The notes under the pieces: generated by a model | What the model was told of the DNA's origin: nothing | Seen by the model: the letters and a program-made list of their open reading frames with translations, nothing else | Databases searched by the model: none | Origin: Rhyacophila brunnea | Taxonomy: Eukaryota; Arthropoda; Insecta; Trichoptera; Rhyacophilidae | NCBI GenBank assembly: GCA_022495005.1 | Contig: JAGYXB010001049.1 | Location: forward strand, 248,001 to 312,000 | DNA length: 64,000 bases | Reading direction: 5' to 3' | Shown: piece by piece, positions 46,056 through 57,940 of the stretch | Numbering within the stretch: the first letter of the stretch is position 1 | How the letters are laid out: the number at the start of each line of letters is the position of its first letter | Position numbers and translations under genes: made by a program

Positions 46056-46329
46056 TTACGATTGTTGGACGTTTAGACCATCAGGCAATTGTCATCGGAT
46101 CCAGCGCGCCTTAATTAATATTACAAAAGTACATATCTGTAAGCACCGGAGCGCCCGCTAGGCTTAAATACGTACAGCCTCCGGCCACGTGATAGTGTGA
46201 CACTGATTTTGACAGTGTTTGTGTCTTTTATGGACGCGTCTTCATGGGATAAATACACTGTTGAATAAAACTAGCATCTGCTGAAACGCCAACAGACTGG
46301 AGTATCCGTTGAGTTGAATAAGAAATGGA

Positions 46330-46570
46330 AAAGAATGTTCCCACGTATCGATTTAAGTTGAACCGATAGTCGTGATGTAGGTGACTTCATGTGAAACAAA
46401 CAAGTTTGACGTGCCAACCAGTTGAAACGACAACAATAAAAAGAAACTCAACGACATTCAATTCGACTCACAAGACTTTTTTGTAATAATATAGTTCACA
46501 CTTATCATCGGAATTTCAACTATAATTCAACATACAGTTGAACGACAAAAATCGCCACGTGAGAACGTAG
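46330..46570. mobile_element. Possible MITE with imperfect inverted repeats
   Basis: AATGTTCCCACGTATCGATT near 46333 and the reverse complement of the block ending 46571 (ACGTTCTCACGTGGCGATTT) resemble each other, and both are followed inward by GTTGAAC or GTTCAAC words. Further GTTGAAACGAC words lie between. The ends are not clearly defined. Confidence 0.35.
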
Positions 46571-47773
46571 CAATAAGGGATACCATCGACAGTTATATAT
46601 TTACATAATATATATCAAGTCCCGGCCACAAAAATGTCAAAAAGTGTATAAGTGTATAATATAGCTTCTATGAAATTTAATATAGTAAAATTGATTTAAA
46701 TGTTGATGTTATCAAAATTCAATACTTACCTCAAATCTGTTAAGTATATAAATGGAAATGCACGAATTCGTTTGTATGAAAGTTTATTTATTGACACAGA
46801 TTACGTTCGTTTAGGAAATCAGATCAAATCAAATAACATTAACAATACATTACGAGATTCTGTTTACAATAATCCAATTTCTTAGGAATTCAGATTTCAA
46901 TACATTCGATTTGAATTGTTGGTACATCGTATTATGATTGTATGAAAATACGAGATAAGTCAATAGTCAAATATAATTTATTATTGTAAGTAATTTTCCT
47001 CTCTCAGTATTTTGGCTGAATATCGGATACTCAAGTGAATGTCATATTATGTAGGTAGTTTGATTATACCAGCGACAAATATTTAATAGTAAAAAACACT
47101 TTAACATCGAGAATAGGGAAAAGCTAATTTTACTATTCCTAATCCGAATACTATCGATTGTATTATGTTGGTAATATCAGTTTCGTTGATTAGGAACTTA
47201 CAAAGCCGGTCGCCTGTCATATATCGGAATTCGAAGGACTATAGGTTATTAGTAAAGTTATTAGTAATAATTCGCACGAATCCGTAAATCTTTTTTTGTT
47301 CTTCCTGACGCTACAACCCTACGTGGGACTTGGCCTCCCCCCGAATATTAGTTTATTTTAATGCGTCACCCATCCATTTTGTGTAAGATAGTCAAGCCAT
47401 CCAAGGCGGCTTTATTTGATGAACTATACAATATGCGGGCCCCTGTATAAGGCATACAACTTGTAATTGTATCTTCGTCCCACCCCAATACTGTGTCATT
47501 GATAAATCGCATTAAACACGTACGGATCGATAAATAAAATGATAAGAACTCTCTACCAAACAGTGAAAGATGTTAGTTCGAATCCCATTCGGTCCAACCT
47601 TTTTCTATAAGCTTTAGTAATATATTTCAGACGTTTGTCGAAAAATATATATTTGTATATAATGTAGAACATTCTTAATTTTTATACATATTTAATATTG
47701 AATAAATAAAATATATGTAACAAGAGATTTTACAACCCATTACTTGGGAATAAAGAATAGATGTTGAAAACTA
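46571..47773. other. AT-rich intergenic DNA
   Basis: CTACAACCCTACGTGGGACT near 47321 and the B-box-like GTTCGAATCCC near 47577 suggest decayed SINE pieces, but no whole element can be drawn. Confidence 0.35.
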
Positions 47774-48114
47774 GGCCCGTTTCAGACGGGACACCGGTGT
47801 TGCGCTCGATATAATATAGGAGGTCTTTGTATTCGAATAAAGGGGCCTTTGTATTATTTTTATGAATAACCCAGAGCTAATGAGTCAGCGCATAATTTCG
47901 CGTTATAAATTAGAACATAAAACTGGCTGCGGTAATAAAAACAAGTGTATCAGCGGCTTGAGAATGTAGCGGCCGACGGAAAAGTGTACCGGACACGCGT
48001 TGACTCAGTAGCTCTGGGGCATTCATAAACATAATACAAATTCCCCTTTATTCTGATACAAAGGCCTCCTATACTATATCGATCGCGACACCGGTGTCCC
48101 GTCTGAAACGGGCC
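47774..48114. mobile_element. Palindromic MITE, 341 bp, approximately 120-bp inverted repeats
   Basis: The left arm begins GGCCCGTTTCAGACGGGACA and the right arm is its reverse complement, with matches continuing inward through ATAGGAGG-CTTTGTAT, GAATAAAGGGG, TTATGAAT and CAGAGCTA-TGAGTCA. Flanks CTA (47771-47773) and TTA (48115-48117) would suit a 3-bp TWA duplication as in PIF/Harbinger elements, with one change. The whole unit could fold into one long hairpin. Confidence 0.8.
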
Positions 48115-50707
48115 TTACGTATCCAGGTGGGTTGTTGTATCAAAAGTTGATTTTAAACTATTTAAACAAATGTGTTGTTAATTATTATTAATGGTTTTTA
48201 TCCATTAACACAAGCATGGCTTCAAAATAACAAACGATTATTTTTTGTAATTTTAATTTAGGTACAAATTTAATTAACTACATTATAAATGATATGGAAA
48301 TATACTTTTAATATATCCTTGGTTGATATTAATGACAATAATATACCTCTGCGTACCTACACACATTTTTTTACAAACACTAATATTAAAATCCTGAAAT
48401 TCTGTGAAACATTCGCATCATTAAGCGTATTTGTATTCTGAAAATTTGCGTTTTTATATTTTCTTATTTATTCTCCGCAGAGATTTCTAACCTACGTGAC
48501 ACGTCATGTTTTATATGGAAAACTGAATAGACGCACATTTAACAGAATATTACAATAGTCTCTGTTTTCTACTAAAAATAAAATATATATTTGAGACTTT
48601 CTGGAAATCTCTGCTCATTGAAATCATAATAATGTAGAAAGAAAATAGAATGACAAAAATATCTAAAGAAAATTCTTTTGTAATATTATCTTGTTTGTCG
48701 ATGGATTATTCAGTGATGTTTGCGGAAGCCATGCCTCTCGTTTCATGGCCGTCACTGACCTCGCAGCCACGGGGTTCCACTGAAACAACCCTCCCCTAGA
48801 AAGAGCTTAGGTGGTGCCTAGTTTTCTGTCCTTGTCGGCTCCCCGTCGCTAATGGCATAGGGAGACTATGCGATAATAAGCCCTGTTGATTTGACTTATT
48901 GAGATCGAGTTGTAAATCCAAAATCAATATTTTAAAATCTATTAAATTAATTAAAATTTGAATTTAATAATATCGCAAAGCTTCGTCCTCAATGACATCG
49001 TATCACTTGTTCAACGTGTACCTACATATTTTTTCATATTCTATTATTCTTATTCTATTATTTTATTTTTTTTCTGTTAGGTAATTATCTTCAAATGTGT
49101 TAATCGTGCCCATTTTGAATAATAAAATGCATAATTCTTGTCAAATTTGCGATCACAAAGATTATAAAATATATTTTTTTATCGTGAAGATTACACTTAT
49201 AATATAATGTTAACATTAATTTTACTGATGGCTTAAATGAGTTTAAAAATTAATAAATCTAAAAAATCTTAACACCACTGCACATGTACTGAAATATCAC
49301 TATATTCTAAATCATTAGATCGAGAGGTTTAAAAGAATACTGTTTTATGTAATAAAAATATTTTATGCAGTCATCAAATGTTTAAAATAAATAAAGGATA
49401 ATAAGGCTTTAAAATTGTATAAATAGATTATCTACAACGTTTAAGGAATGTCCAGGATTATGCTCTGAAAATACCATAAATCTCCATTTTGACCTACGTG
49501 GCGCACGTGGGCCCTTAAGGCATATACGCACAGAGAAAAAGTTGTGAACCTAATGAAATAATATGTCATAGAATACAATAGTTTACGACATTGGCGACTT
49601 TTCTGTTGCCAACTCCGTGTAATACTGTGGAAATATTATTGGCAACGGCTTCGTCTTTATTATTTTTTCCAAAATATAACAAGTAAGACAAGCCGTGTTG
49701 TCGATTTTATGAAGTTGTCAACTCCAGCGCATCTATTCTATACACAAGACTGCTGTCGGCTGAGGGTAGTACTTCATATTATGTTTGCATCGAAGTATCT
49801 ATTATAATTGTTAGCCGTCTAAACAGTCAAAACTGTCTATCTAGCTCTAAAATTTTACACACCCAAGAGATGTGCTGTTACTTATTGTAACAATAATTAC
49901 AACTAACTTATTGTAATTGTTTCAATATTCCATTTTTACAATAACCATTTTTCCCATTATGCAATATTTTTCTAAGCGTAGTGAATAGATGCCGAAGATG
50001 AGATAACAAAATACAAACAACAAAACATAAAACCTTGGAGAGATCTTGTCAGTATAAAATTTGAAAATAGGCTAACTTTTAATCGAGCCATTTTGTAACA
50101 AAGCGCGGACGATAATAATATGTGGCTTTGAATTACGTATTTTCAGGGTGTTATTTTAAATATAGTGAAATGTTATATATGTTATTAGTTGAAAGTATTC
50201 CAGATACAAAGGAAAAATATTTAAATATACGGCAAGGCAATATCAAGTATAGAAAACAGGCAAAAGAGAGAGATTTGAATAGTTAAAAAAAACACTCGCA
50301 GAAACCCTATAAAACATGTATAAGAATAACCTACAAACATTGAATCTACATAAAATGAAAAAAATACTTTCACCAAATCTTATTGAAATCAAATTATATA
50401 CGTGTTTAAAGTTATATTGGTCTGATGAATTTTAATGTGTTAAAAGTGTTTCGTATTAAACAGTGGTCAGATAAATGTCACCGTATGAATTAGGTACTTC
50501 GATAATCTTGTGTGGATTGCTTTTCCTTCTCTTTTTCATTTTTATTACTGGAACAGTTTGGATCAATGTTTATTTAACTAAGCTCCACCCTTTTATAAAA
50601 CCAGCGAAATTGGAAAATTCTACATAGGAACCCACCCGTCTTCAGAGTGTATCAGAATCTACATTAATTTTTATATGATTATTTTTATTTCATTTTTATA
50701 TTTTACA
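48115..50707. other. AT-rich intergenic DNA with one GC-rich patch
   Basis: 48720-48880 is distinctly GC-rich and may be a retroelement fragment. Its frames are broken and I recognise no domain. Nothing else seen. Confidence 0.4.
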
Positions 50708-50945
50708 CCCACGGTGGCCGCGCGGCTTAAGCGTTGGACTATAACGCCGTGGGTCCCAGGTCCGAATCCTGGGTCTGGCAAGTAGACATATTGTTTTTCA
50801 ATTTGATTCTGTCAGGGTATGGGCCTAATAGGCTGACATCCATTTCTCGTAAAAAAACAAAATCTGTTAATACAAACCTCTACTCTGTGGAGCCCCATAT
50901 GATCCTATTAGGATCGGACATGGTCGATAAAAAAATATTTCATAA
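50708..50945 (+). mobile_element. SINE family A, copy 2
   Basis: A box TGGCCGCGCGG (50715-50725) and B box GGTCCGAATCC (50759-50769). The body has CATATTGTTTTTCAATTTG and CATCCATTTCTCGTAAAAA, and the tail has GATCCTATTAGGATCGGACA, which contains a short palindrome also seen in copy 3. Confidence 0.75.
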
Positions 50946-51199
50946 AGAAATCTTATCATATTGTCCCATTATTCGGTTACCTTAATATTACGACACCTCC
51001 AAACATTCAATGAGTGGGTAATAAGCAAAAGAGCTTCTCTTCATTTTTTAAATAAATTTGAATGAAGTGATCCGGGCGTCAGTTAATAATCAGTGCACTT
51101 AATTGATACCTTGATTTATAACACAAAAACCGATAGTCAAAAGTAACACAATTTGATAAGCAATTCATGTAAAAACTACTAGTTAATTTTGTCAAAATT

Positions 51200-51310
51200 A
51201 AGTAGGACGTCTGTAGTGCACATTGCACGAATCCAGTGGTTACAGGTTCAGGTCCCATCGTGCGTTGTATTTTTTCTAGTAGGTATATATGTTTAGTGTT
51301 TTCAAATTAT
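51200..51310 (+). mobile_element. SINE family B, copy 3
   Basis: AATCCAGTGGTTACA precedes B box GGTTCAGGTCC (51245-51255), followed by TTGTATTTTTTCTAGTAGG and TTTTCAAATTATAT, the family tail. Confidence 0.6.
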
Positions 51311-52241
51311 ATATTATGTTAAGAGAGCAGAACATTTGTGTACACACGTCGTCCTATTACACCACTACAAGAATGCGAAATGCAAATACATCTACTATTA
51401 TAAAAATTATATATAACCTATCAAAACCATACATAAATAATAATAGGAAAATGTGCATTTTCTTACCGAAATTTTTTTGTAAGAATACATCATCTTAACC
51501 TCTTGGGCATATAAAACAAAATATTAGTCATGGCCAAGTGGAATTCGAAATTATTACCGCAATCGAAATCGTAGCGCCCTATGTTTCAGCAAAATAAGGC
51601 TGTATAAGAATCAATTAATTTATATTTATATTATTATTGTAAACTTTTTATTGATATCTAAAAAAAACTTATTAAAAGCTACCGCTCGCTTTTAAATAAG
51701 TAAGTAATTAAGTAGGTATAACCCGAACCCACCATACCAATTACCAATATGGATGATTAAAATAACACAATAGAAATCTTGTTGCTCTAATTATAAGTAT
51801 CCATGATCATAATTTTGTCGGGCCAACTATAATAGAAAATTACAAAGACTTTCTTTATAATAATTATTGTCTATGAAGAAACTTTCGTCTAGAAACGCAA
51901 ACTGTGGAACGGATAGTAATTTGCAAATAATTTCTGAGGAATTTCCACTGAAGAAAATATATAAATCAGGTCGTAACTCGGACAAAAAATGTGGTACTGA
52001 CATAATTACTACCAACTTTAATAATATGTAGAACGTTTCGCGTAATTTATAAGAACTATGGCCGTCCTAGATAATTAGGGTTAATAATTATCACATGGTG
52101 GTTCTCGGGCTTTTTATTTTCGTATATTATTCACTTGCGCTTTTGAAGAGCTTGTAAATTTTTATCAAGTGATTATTTAAGTAGGTTAGATAAATAATAC
52201 AAAACGTAACCATCAAATCTAATGTTTAATCACGTAAGATA
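51311..52241. other. AT-rich intergenic DNA, nothing recognised
   Basis: Frames at 51289-51498 and 51827-52015 look like chance. Confidence 0.4.
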
Positions 52242-53544
52242 CGAGGGTGGGTCAATAAGTCCTTAGAAAAGCCGACAGGTGGCGCGACTAGTACTGCAAG
52301 CGGTTTGTTTTCATGCAGCGGCACTACCGATTCAGTATGCTGCGAAGTTTCAATCAGATTGGTCGGGTTGTTGTGTGTTTCTCGTACATTTAAAAAAAAA
52401 ATTTGCTTATGGAAAATGGAAAAATGGAAAATGGAGAAAATTGAGTTTAGAGTTGTTATTAAACATTTTAATATAAAAGGGTTAACATCAAAGGAAATAA
52501 AAAATGAGTTGGATTTAGTTCACGGCATATCTGCTCCTTCACTTGCAACTATTTATAACTGGTTAAATGAATTTAAACGTGGTCGTACATCAACAAAGGA
52601 TGAACCACGCTCAGGACGTCCTGTAGAGGTGACTACACCAGAAATGATCAATAAAATCCACGATATGGTGTTAAGTGACCGAAGATTAAAGTTGAGTGAG
52701 ATAATTGAGGTTACAGGGATCTCAAAAGGTAGCGTCATTTCTATTTTACATGACAAATTGGGCATGAAAAATATTTCTGCAAGATGGGTGCCGCGTTTGC
52801 TCACAGTCGACAATAAACGCAATAGGGTGGTGGCCTCTAAAGCCCTGTTGTCGCTCATGCAACGCAATCCGGATGAATTTTTTCGTCGCTTTGTGACTGT
52901 AGATGAAACATGGATACACCACTATACTCCCGAGACGAAAGAACAGTCAAAGCAGTGGATTGCGAAAGGCGAACCATGTCCAAAGAAGGCGAAAACCGTA
53001 AAATCAGCTGGTAAGGTTATGGCTACTGTATTTTGGGATGCACGTAAAATTATTTTCGTTGACTATTTGGAAAAAGGAAAAACAATAACAGGGGATTATT
53101 ATGCATCTTTATTGGACCAGCTAAAAAACAAAATTGAAGAAAACGGCCTCATTTAAACAGGAAAAAAATCCTCTTTCATCAGGACAATGCCCGTGTTCAC
53201 ACATGTTTACGATCAATGGCTAAAATTGAAGAATTGAAGTTCGAATTGGTCGGCCACCTACCGTATTCGCCAGATTTAGCCCCCAGTGACTTTTTCCTTT
53301 TCCCAAACTTAAAAAAATGGCTAAGTGGACAACGTTTTTTTTCAAATGAAGAAGTCATCGATCGGACAAATGCTTATTTTGAGGACCTTCCGAAAACTTA
53401 TTTTTCTGACGGCTTAAAAAAAATTGAGAAACGTCTGACCAAGTGTATTGAGCTCCAAGGAAATTATGTTGAGAAATAAAAAAAAAATACAAAAATAAAA
53501 CCTGTTTTAATGCTTTTTTCTAAGGAATTATTGACCCACCCTCG
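52242..53544 (+). mobile_element. Mariner element, copy 2 (1303 bp)
   Basis: Same TIRs as copy 1, flanked by TA at 52240-52241 and 53545-53546. Nearly identical in sequence to 26281-27582 but in the opposite orientation, so both derive from a recent common source. It is not nested in a repeat that I can recognise. Confidence 0.95.
52431..53479 (+). pseudogene. Mariner transposase, broken by one frameshift
   Basis: The start MEKIEF at 52431 matches copy 1. In-frame ATGs upstream at 52305 and 52419 only extend into the 5' leader. The frame is intact through the DNA-binding region and the first catalytic aspartate (FVTVDETW). Then a single A is missing from the run at 53138-53143, which forces a stop at 53156. 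The second and third aspartates (HQDN, and LAPSDFF) lie in the shifted frame that continues to 53479 with the normal C terminus CIELQGNYVEK. The enzyme is therefore inactive. This break is absent from copy 1, whereas copy 1's C-terminal break is absent here. Confidence 0.92.
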
Positions 53545-53546
53545 TA

Positions 53547-56500
53547 TCTTACTCTTATTTAATCTGCGAAATATACTAATTAGAAAAGCTTAGAAAAATG
53601 TGGGATTCACTGCCTAGACCCGGCAAGCAAAAGATGTGTAGTTGAATACCACTCACCTAAATACATATTTTTAGGAATTTTCTCATAGCTATGTTGCTTT
53701 ATATTATGTTTTTTTTTTTTTAGTTTTATATTATGTTCAACAAGGAATATTCTTCATTCTTAAATCATTACTACATGTAGTATTCAATATGAAATATTTA
53801 AAATGCGAATTGTTATTTAATTAACAACTTTTTTGGGGAGTAATCTCTGTTAATATGACTTTTATGATTGAGTAAAGATAATGATGAAAAACAAATAGTA
53901 ACAACGATTCTAAATTAAAAATTGTTTCAATTACTCGTCATTCTGAATTTCCACCTCCTCTTTTAGACTAAAATGTTCAAATTTATATTGTCTTTCTCTT
54001 TCTTCATATTTTTTCTCTTTTTCTCCCCCGTTCTTAGCTTTAACCATTTTTTTTAGAATTATTAATAACCATGCCCTTGCTTTTTCGTACAAGGTGGTTG
54101 TTAGTAATTTTGAACAATAACAAATACCCAGGCTTTGAGAAAAACACATAAATATTGTGTCCTGACCGGAAATCGGACCCGAGAGATTGACTTACTAATG
54201 CAGGTAGCATGTGAACAGTTTAATGGCCCTCGTGATTGTACCTTTTCATAAAAATTCATTGTTTCATTAACTAACTGATCAAATCAAATCAAATTGTATT
54301 TACTTTACAAATTATGAATTTAAGATGATCACAACATGACATTTTAAAACAAAGAAATATTATTAAAACAGTATACAGTAAGTATACTCATATAAAAAAT
54401 GCAGTATTAAATAATAAAACAGTAGAAAGGGTAAATACAACAATTATAAATTAGATACAAAGAATTATACCAAATGACCTAAGTAGACCCTATTTTAAGT
54501 ATATATAAAATAATACCCACCTATTATAATACTCATGCTCACGTGGGTGGAATATGACGTCAATATCCGAAGCGATTTGGTTGGACATAGTTATTAGCAT
54601 CATTGCGCATTACCGTAAGGTTCGATGTTTGTGCAGAAGTAAAGAAATACTGGGAGGGGTGACGTGCGGGACAAAGTGATACAACAGATGTCATGCAAAC
54701 ACAGTCGACGAGAGCTACCATATACATACAATAAACAAATTAACACCACCCAGTCTCCATGCACAGGAATAAAAGCATATTGTATATTTTAATAGAGGAA
54801 TCGTGTCTGTGGTTCCACTACCGATTAAATACTTTTATATCACAATATCTTCTTTAATCCATGAATAATTTACAGGTTTTCAAAATATAGTGCATTTGTT
54901 TATTGATTATACATAATTTAGAACACATCAGAAAACACATTAGAAAATGTATGTTTTAAAGTAAATTTGGTGTTTAAATACACCAATACATTTAACAATA
55001 TTTTTAATGTAGTAGTTAGCTTTTCTTGAAAAATATGATCTTAGAAATAGGGTCGAGACTGTATCTTTATTAAGGGTGAGAAATTAACGGACACAAAAAT
55101 ATTTAGTTTATAACTAATTACAAAATAATTTGAAAAGTTTTTTTTCACCGCAAAGTGAGAGGGTAATTTTTCCTCATTTCTAAGTTAATTTTAAAAGTTT
55201 TTTCATAAACAAAAAAATGAGGTCGAGCGAAGTAATCAAATTTTGTTAACATTAAATGAGAAATACCTACCGCAAATAAGGCTATAATGACGTTGAAAGG
55301 GAGTTCCATACGTATATATAACAACCAGCACTTTGATAGTCAGAATTAAAATGCTGTATATTCAACGTAATGACTTATCCCTAATAAAAATGTGGAAAGC
55401 GTATTCAAATAACTTTTCAGAATGCTTTTAATTATTCCGACAACAAAGTAATGTGTCTAGAATGAAACTGTAATTAAAATTCTAACCGAAGCATTCATTG
55501 GACGCTTATTCTTATTTCTTCTCCCCATCTCTATTAATTATACTATTAACCAGTGACGAAGAGTGCCTATTAGATGAAAATACACAATGAAAGTAATATT
55601 ATATCAAGTATATTATGTTTTATAAAATAATAATAAATTTTATTGTGCACCAGTACATACCTATCTATCTTTGGGCATGTTCCACAATCGCGTCTACAAG
55701 GTAGCCCTCGAGACACTACAGTCGAGGGGGTCGGCAACCACCAAAAGACGACAAAAATATCTGTTTTTTTTTTCAGATGTATTCTGTAAGTCTTTATGTT
55801 AAATAATTAAGATCAACATACTACGTAAGCCAGTTCATGACTGGCCATGGTGACTTTCCGGCTAAGCTGTTTGCCAGGGTCCATTCACAAACGGGCCCAA
55901 TTGGCTCAATTCAACCAAGGCCAACTTAGATGCATTTAAAACGTCTGCTATATCCTATGGGAGACAGAATAATCCCGATCCCTCCTTAGATTCATTACTT
56001 TCAACTTCTGACTCTTGAGTTTCATTACACAGATGGAGAGGACGCTGTCAGTAAAGAAAGACAAATGATAACAGAGCAAGTCTAGGTTATTTTTTTTTTT
56101 AAAACCTTTTTTTAAGCACCAAAGTATATCAGTCCCATGAGAGTCTCGGGACAAGGAAGCGTGGCACTAAAATCTTTTCAGTCAAATACGTTTTTAGCGT
56201 CATAGAAGGCGGTCGAGAAAAAAACAAGCTGCTGCACATACATGGCGGGTGGAGATGAATTAACTCAAATCAGTGGACAGATTCGTTCAAGTAAATATTC
56301 ACCGGTCAGCTTTTTTGAAGTATTTTAATAACCTTATCGTTTCGTACAACTCTGAGTTAGGATTCCTGGACAATAAATTCATCAACTTGGCTTGCATTAC
56401 TATTTAGAAACGTTTCTTTGTTATTTCACTATATTCATAAAGTGAGAAAATACATTAATTTGCAGTACATGTAGCAATTATTATATTTTTATTCAATAGT

Positions 56501-57695
56501 TACTGAATGCACGTGAGATATAAGAATGTTTTTTTAATATAAAATATACCTAACCTAATTTTGAAAAATCTCATAATCACACATATTAATATCTGTTTAT
56601 CACCCTGGCGTTGGTTACAATTAAGTTGATAATGCCTTCACCTTAACTGATTACAAAGGCAATCGTCTTCGACTGGCGGAATGTAAAGTACTTCAGATAA
56701 TACATAGTTATTATAAATAATTCCCCATTAGTCAGAGTTCTCACTTGAAAAGTAAAAGATGTGAGTTCGAGTGCCACTCAGACAATATTTTTATTGGGCA
56801 TGTGCCGGCTTTCAACCCGAGACTTTCATAAAATAGATATTCCATTTTCAATGTGCGTTTGTTCCAAAACAAGGACTCAGTGGGTAGAGCGAATAGTTAA
56901 GAATCATGTGACGTAGAATAAAAGGTAAATAATATTCTCGAGAAGCTTTGTTTAGGAGCAAAAATTGTGATTTAACTTTTACATCTATAGAATCTATTTA
57001 CAGGCAGAAACCATTGAAAAGCTTCTTTTATATGTTTTATAAAATGGCATATGCACAGTAAGTATAGATGAATATGTCAGTTGACTTGTTATTTTGTTCA
57101 TGCTTCAAGAATAGGTTATGTTACGTTGTACCTACGTAATAACGTAACCTTACGATATTTGCTTGCCAGATCACGTAATATCCACCGACATACGTTCAAC
57201 ATATACGTGCCTTCACTCAAAACTTTATATCTTTTCATTTTTGAGGTTCAGTGGATACATGATACTTTATTTTACATTTGGATTGTTTTTGATAATTTTT
57301 AATATTTTTAAATAAATTAAAAAATACTTTAACTAAAACTTACTTATTATACAAAAAAGTATGTTCACATCTATTTATGCAACATTGCATTATCATTATT
57401 ATTTAACCCAATCTGCGAGTGCACGTTTGAATTTCTTTATCTCTTCTGCCCTATCTGTCCTCAACTGTCTCCTCAAGTCATCGTCTACATTCCTCCAAAC
57501 TGGACAGATCGATCCAAGTCCATTCGTTAAACATGACCAGTCAACCTTAGTCCGGAAAATATGATGCTTTTGATTATTTTAGGCTCCTCCATCTTCCATA
57601 TTGGTTTCTTCAATATTTGTATATAATGTGTATATACCACTGACGAAGGCTCCATACTAAGCGATTATTTAAAGCTTACCTCTTTCCAAAAGTCA
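53547..57695. other. AT-rich intergenic DNA
   Basis: AAATCAAATCAAATTGTATT near 54290 resembles a LINE tail. TGAGTTCGAGTGCC near 56762 and TCGGACCCGAGAG near 54173 resemble B boxes of decayed SINEs. A 7-bp hairpin (CCCTCGA, TCGAGGG) lies at about 55703-55726. No gene seen. Confidence 0.35.
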
Positions 57696-57940
57696 CCCTT
57701 CGCGGTGTCCGAGCGGCTTAAACATCGGTTTATAATGTACTTGGTACCAGGTTTGAATCATGGGTCTGGTAAATACACATATTTTTTTTTCAATTTTTAT
57801 TTGGAGTCAGAGTATGGACGTAATAGGTTGAGCAAGTAGCTAACATCCATTTCTCATAAAAAATCTGTTAGACAACCTCCACTCTGTGAAAGCCTATATT
57901 ACGATCCTTTCAGGATCGAACATAGTGAAGTAAGTAATAT
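57696..57940 (+). mobile_element. SINE family A, copy 3
   Basis: A box TGTCCGAGCGG (57706-57716), B box GGTTTGAATCA (57750-57760), body GGAGTCAGAGTATGGACG and TTGAGCAAGTAGCTAACA, tail GATCCTTTCAGGATCGAACA. It aligns with copy 2 over its whole length. Confidence 0.75.
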
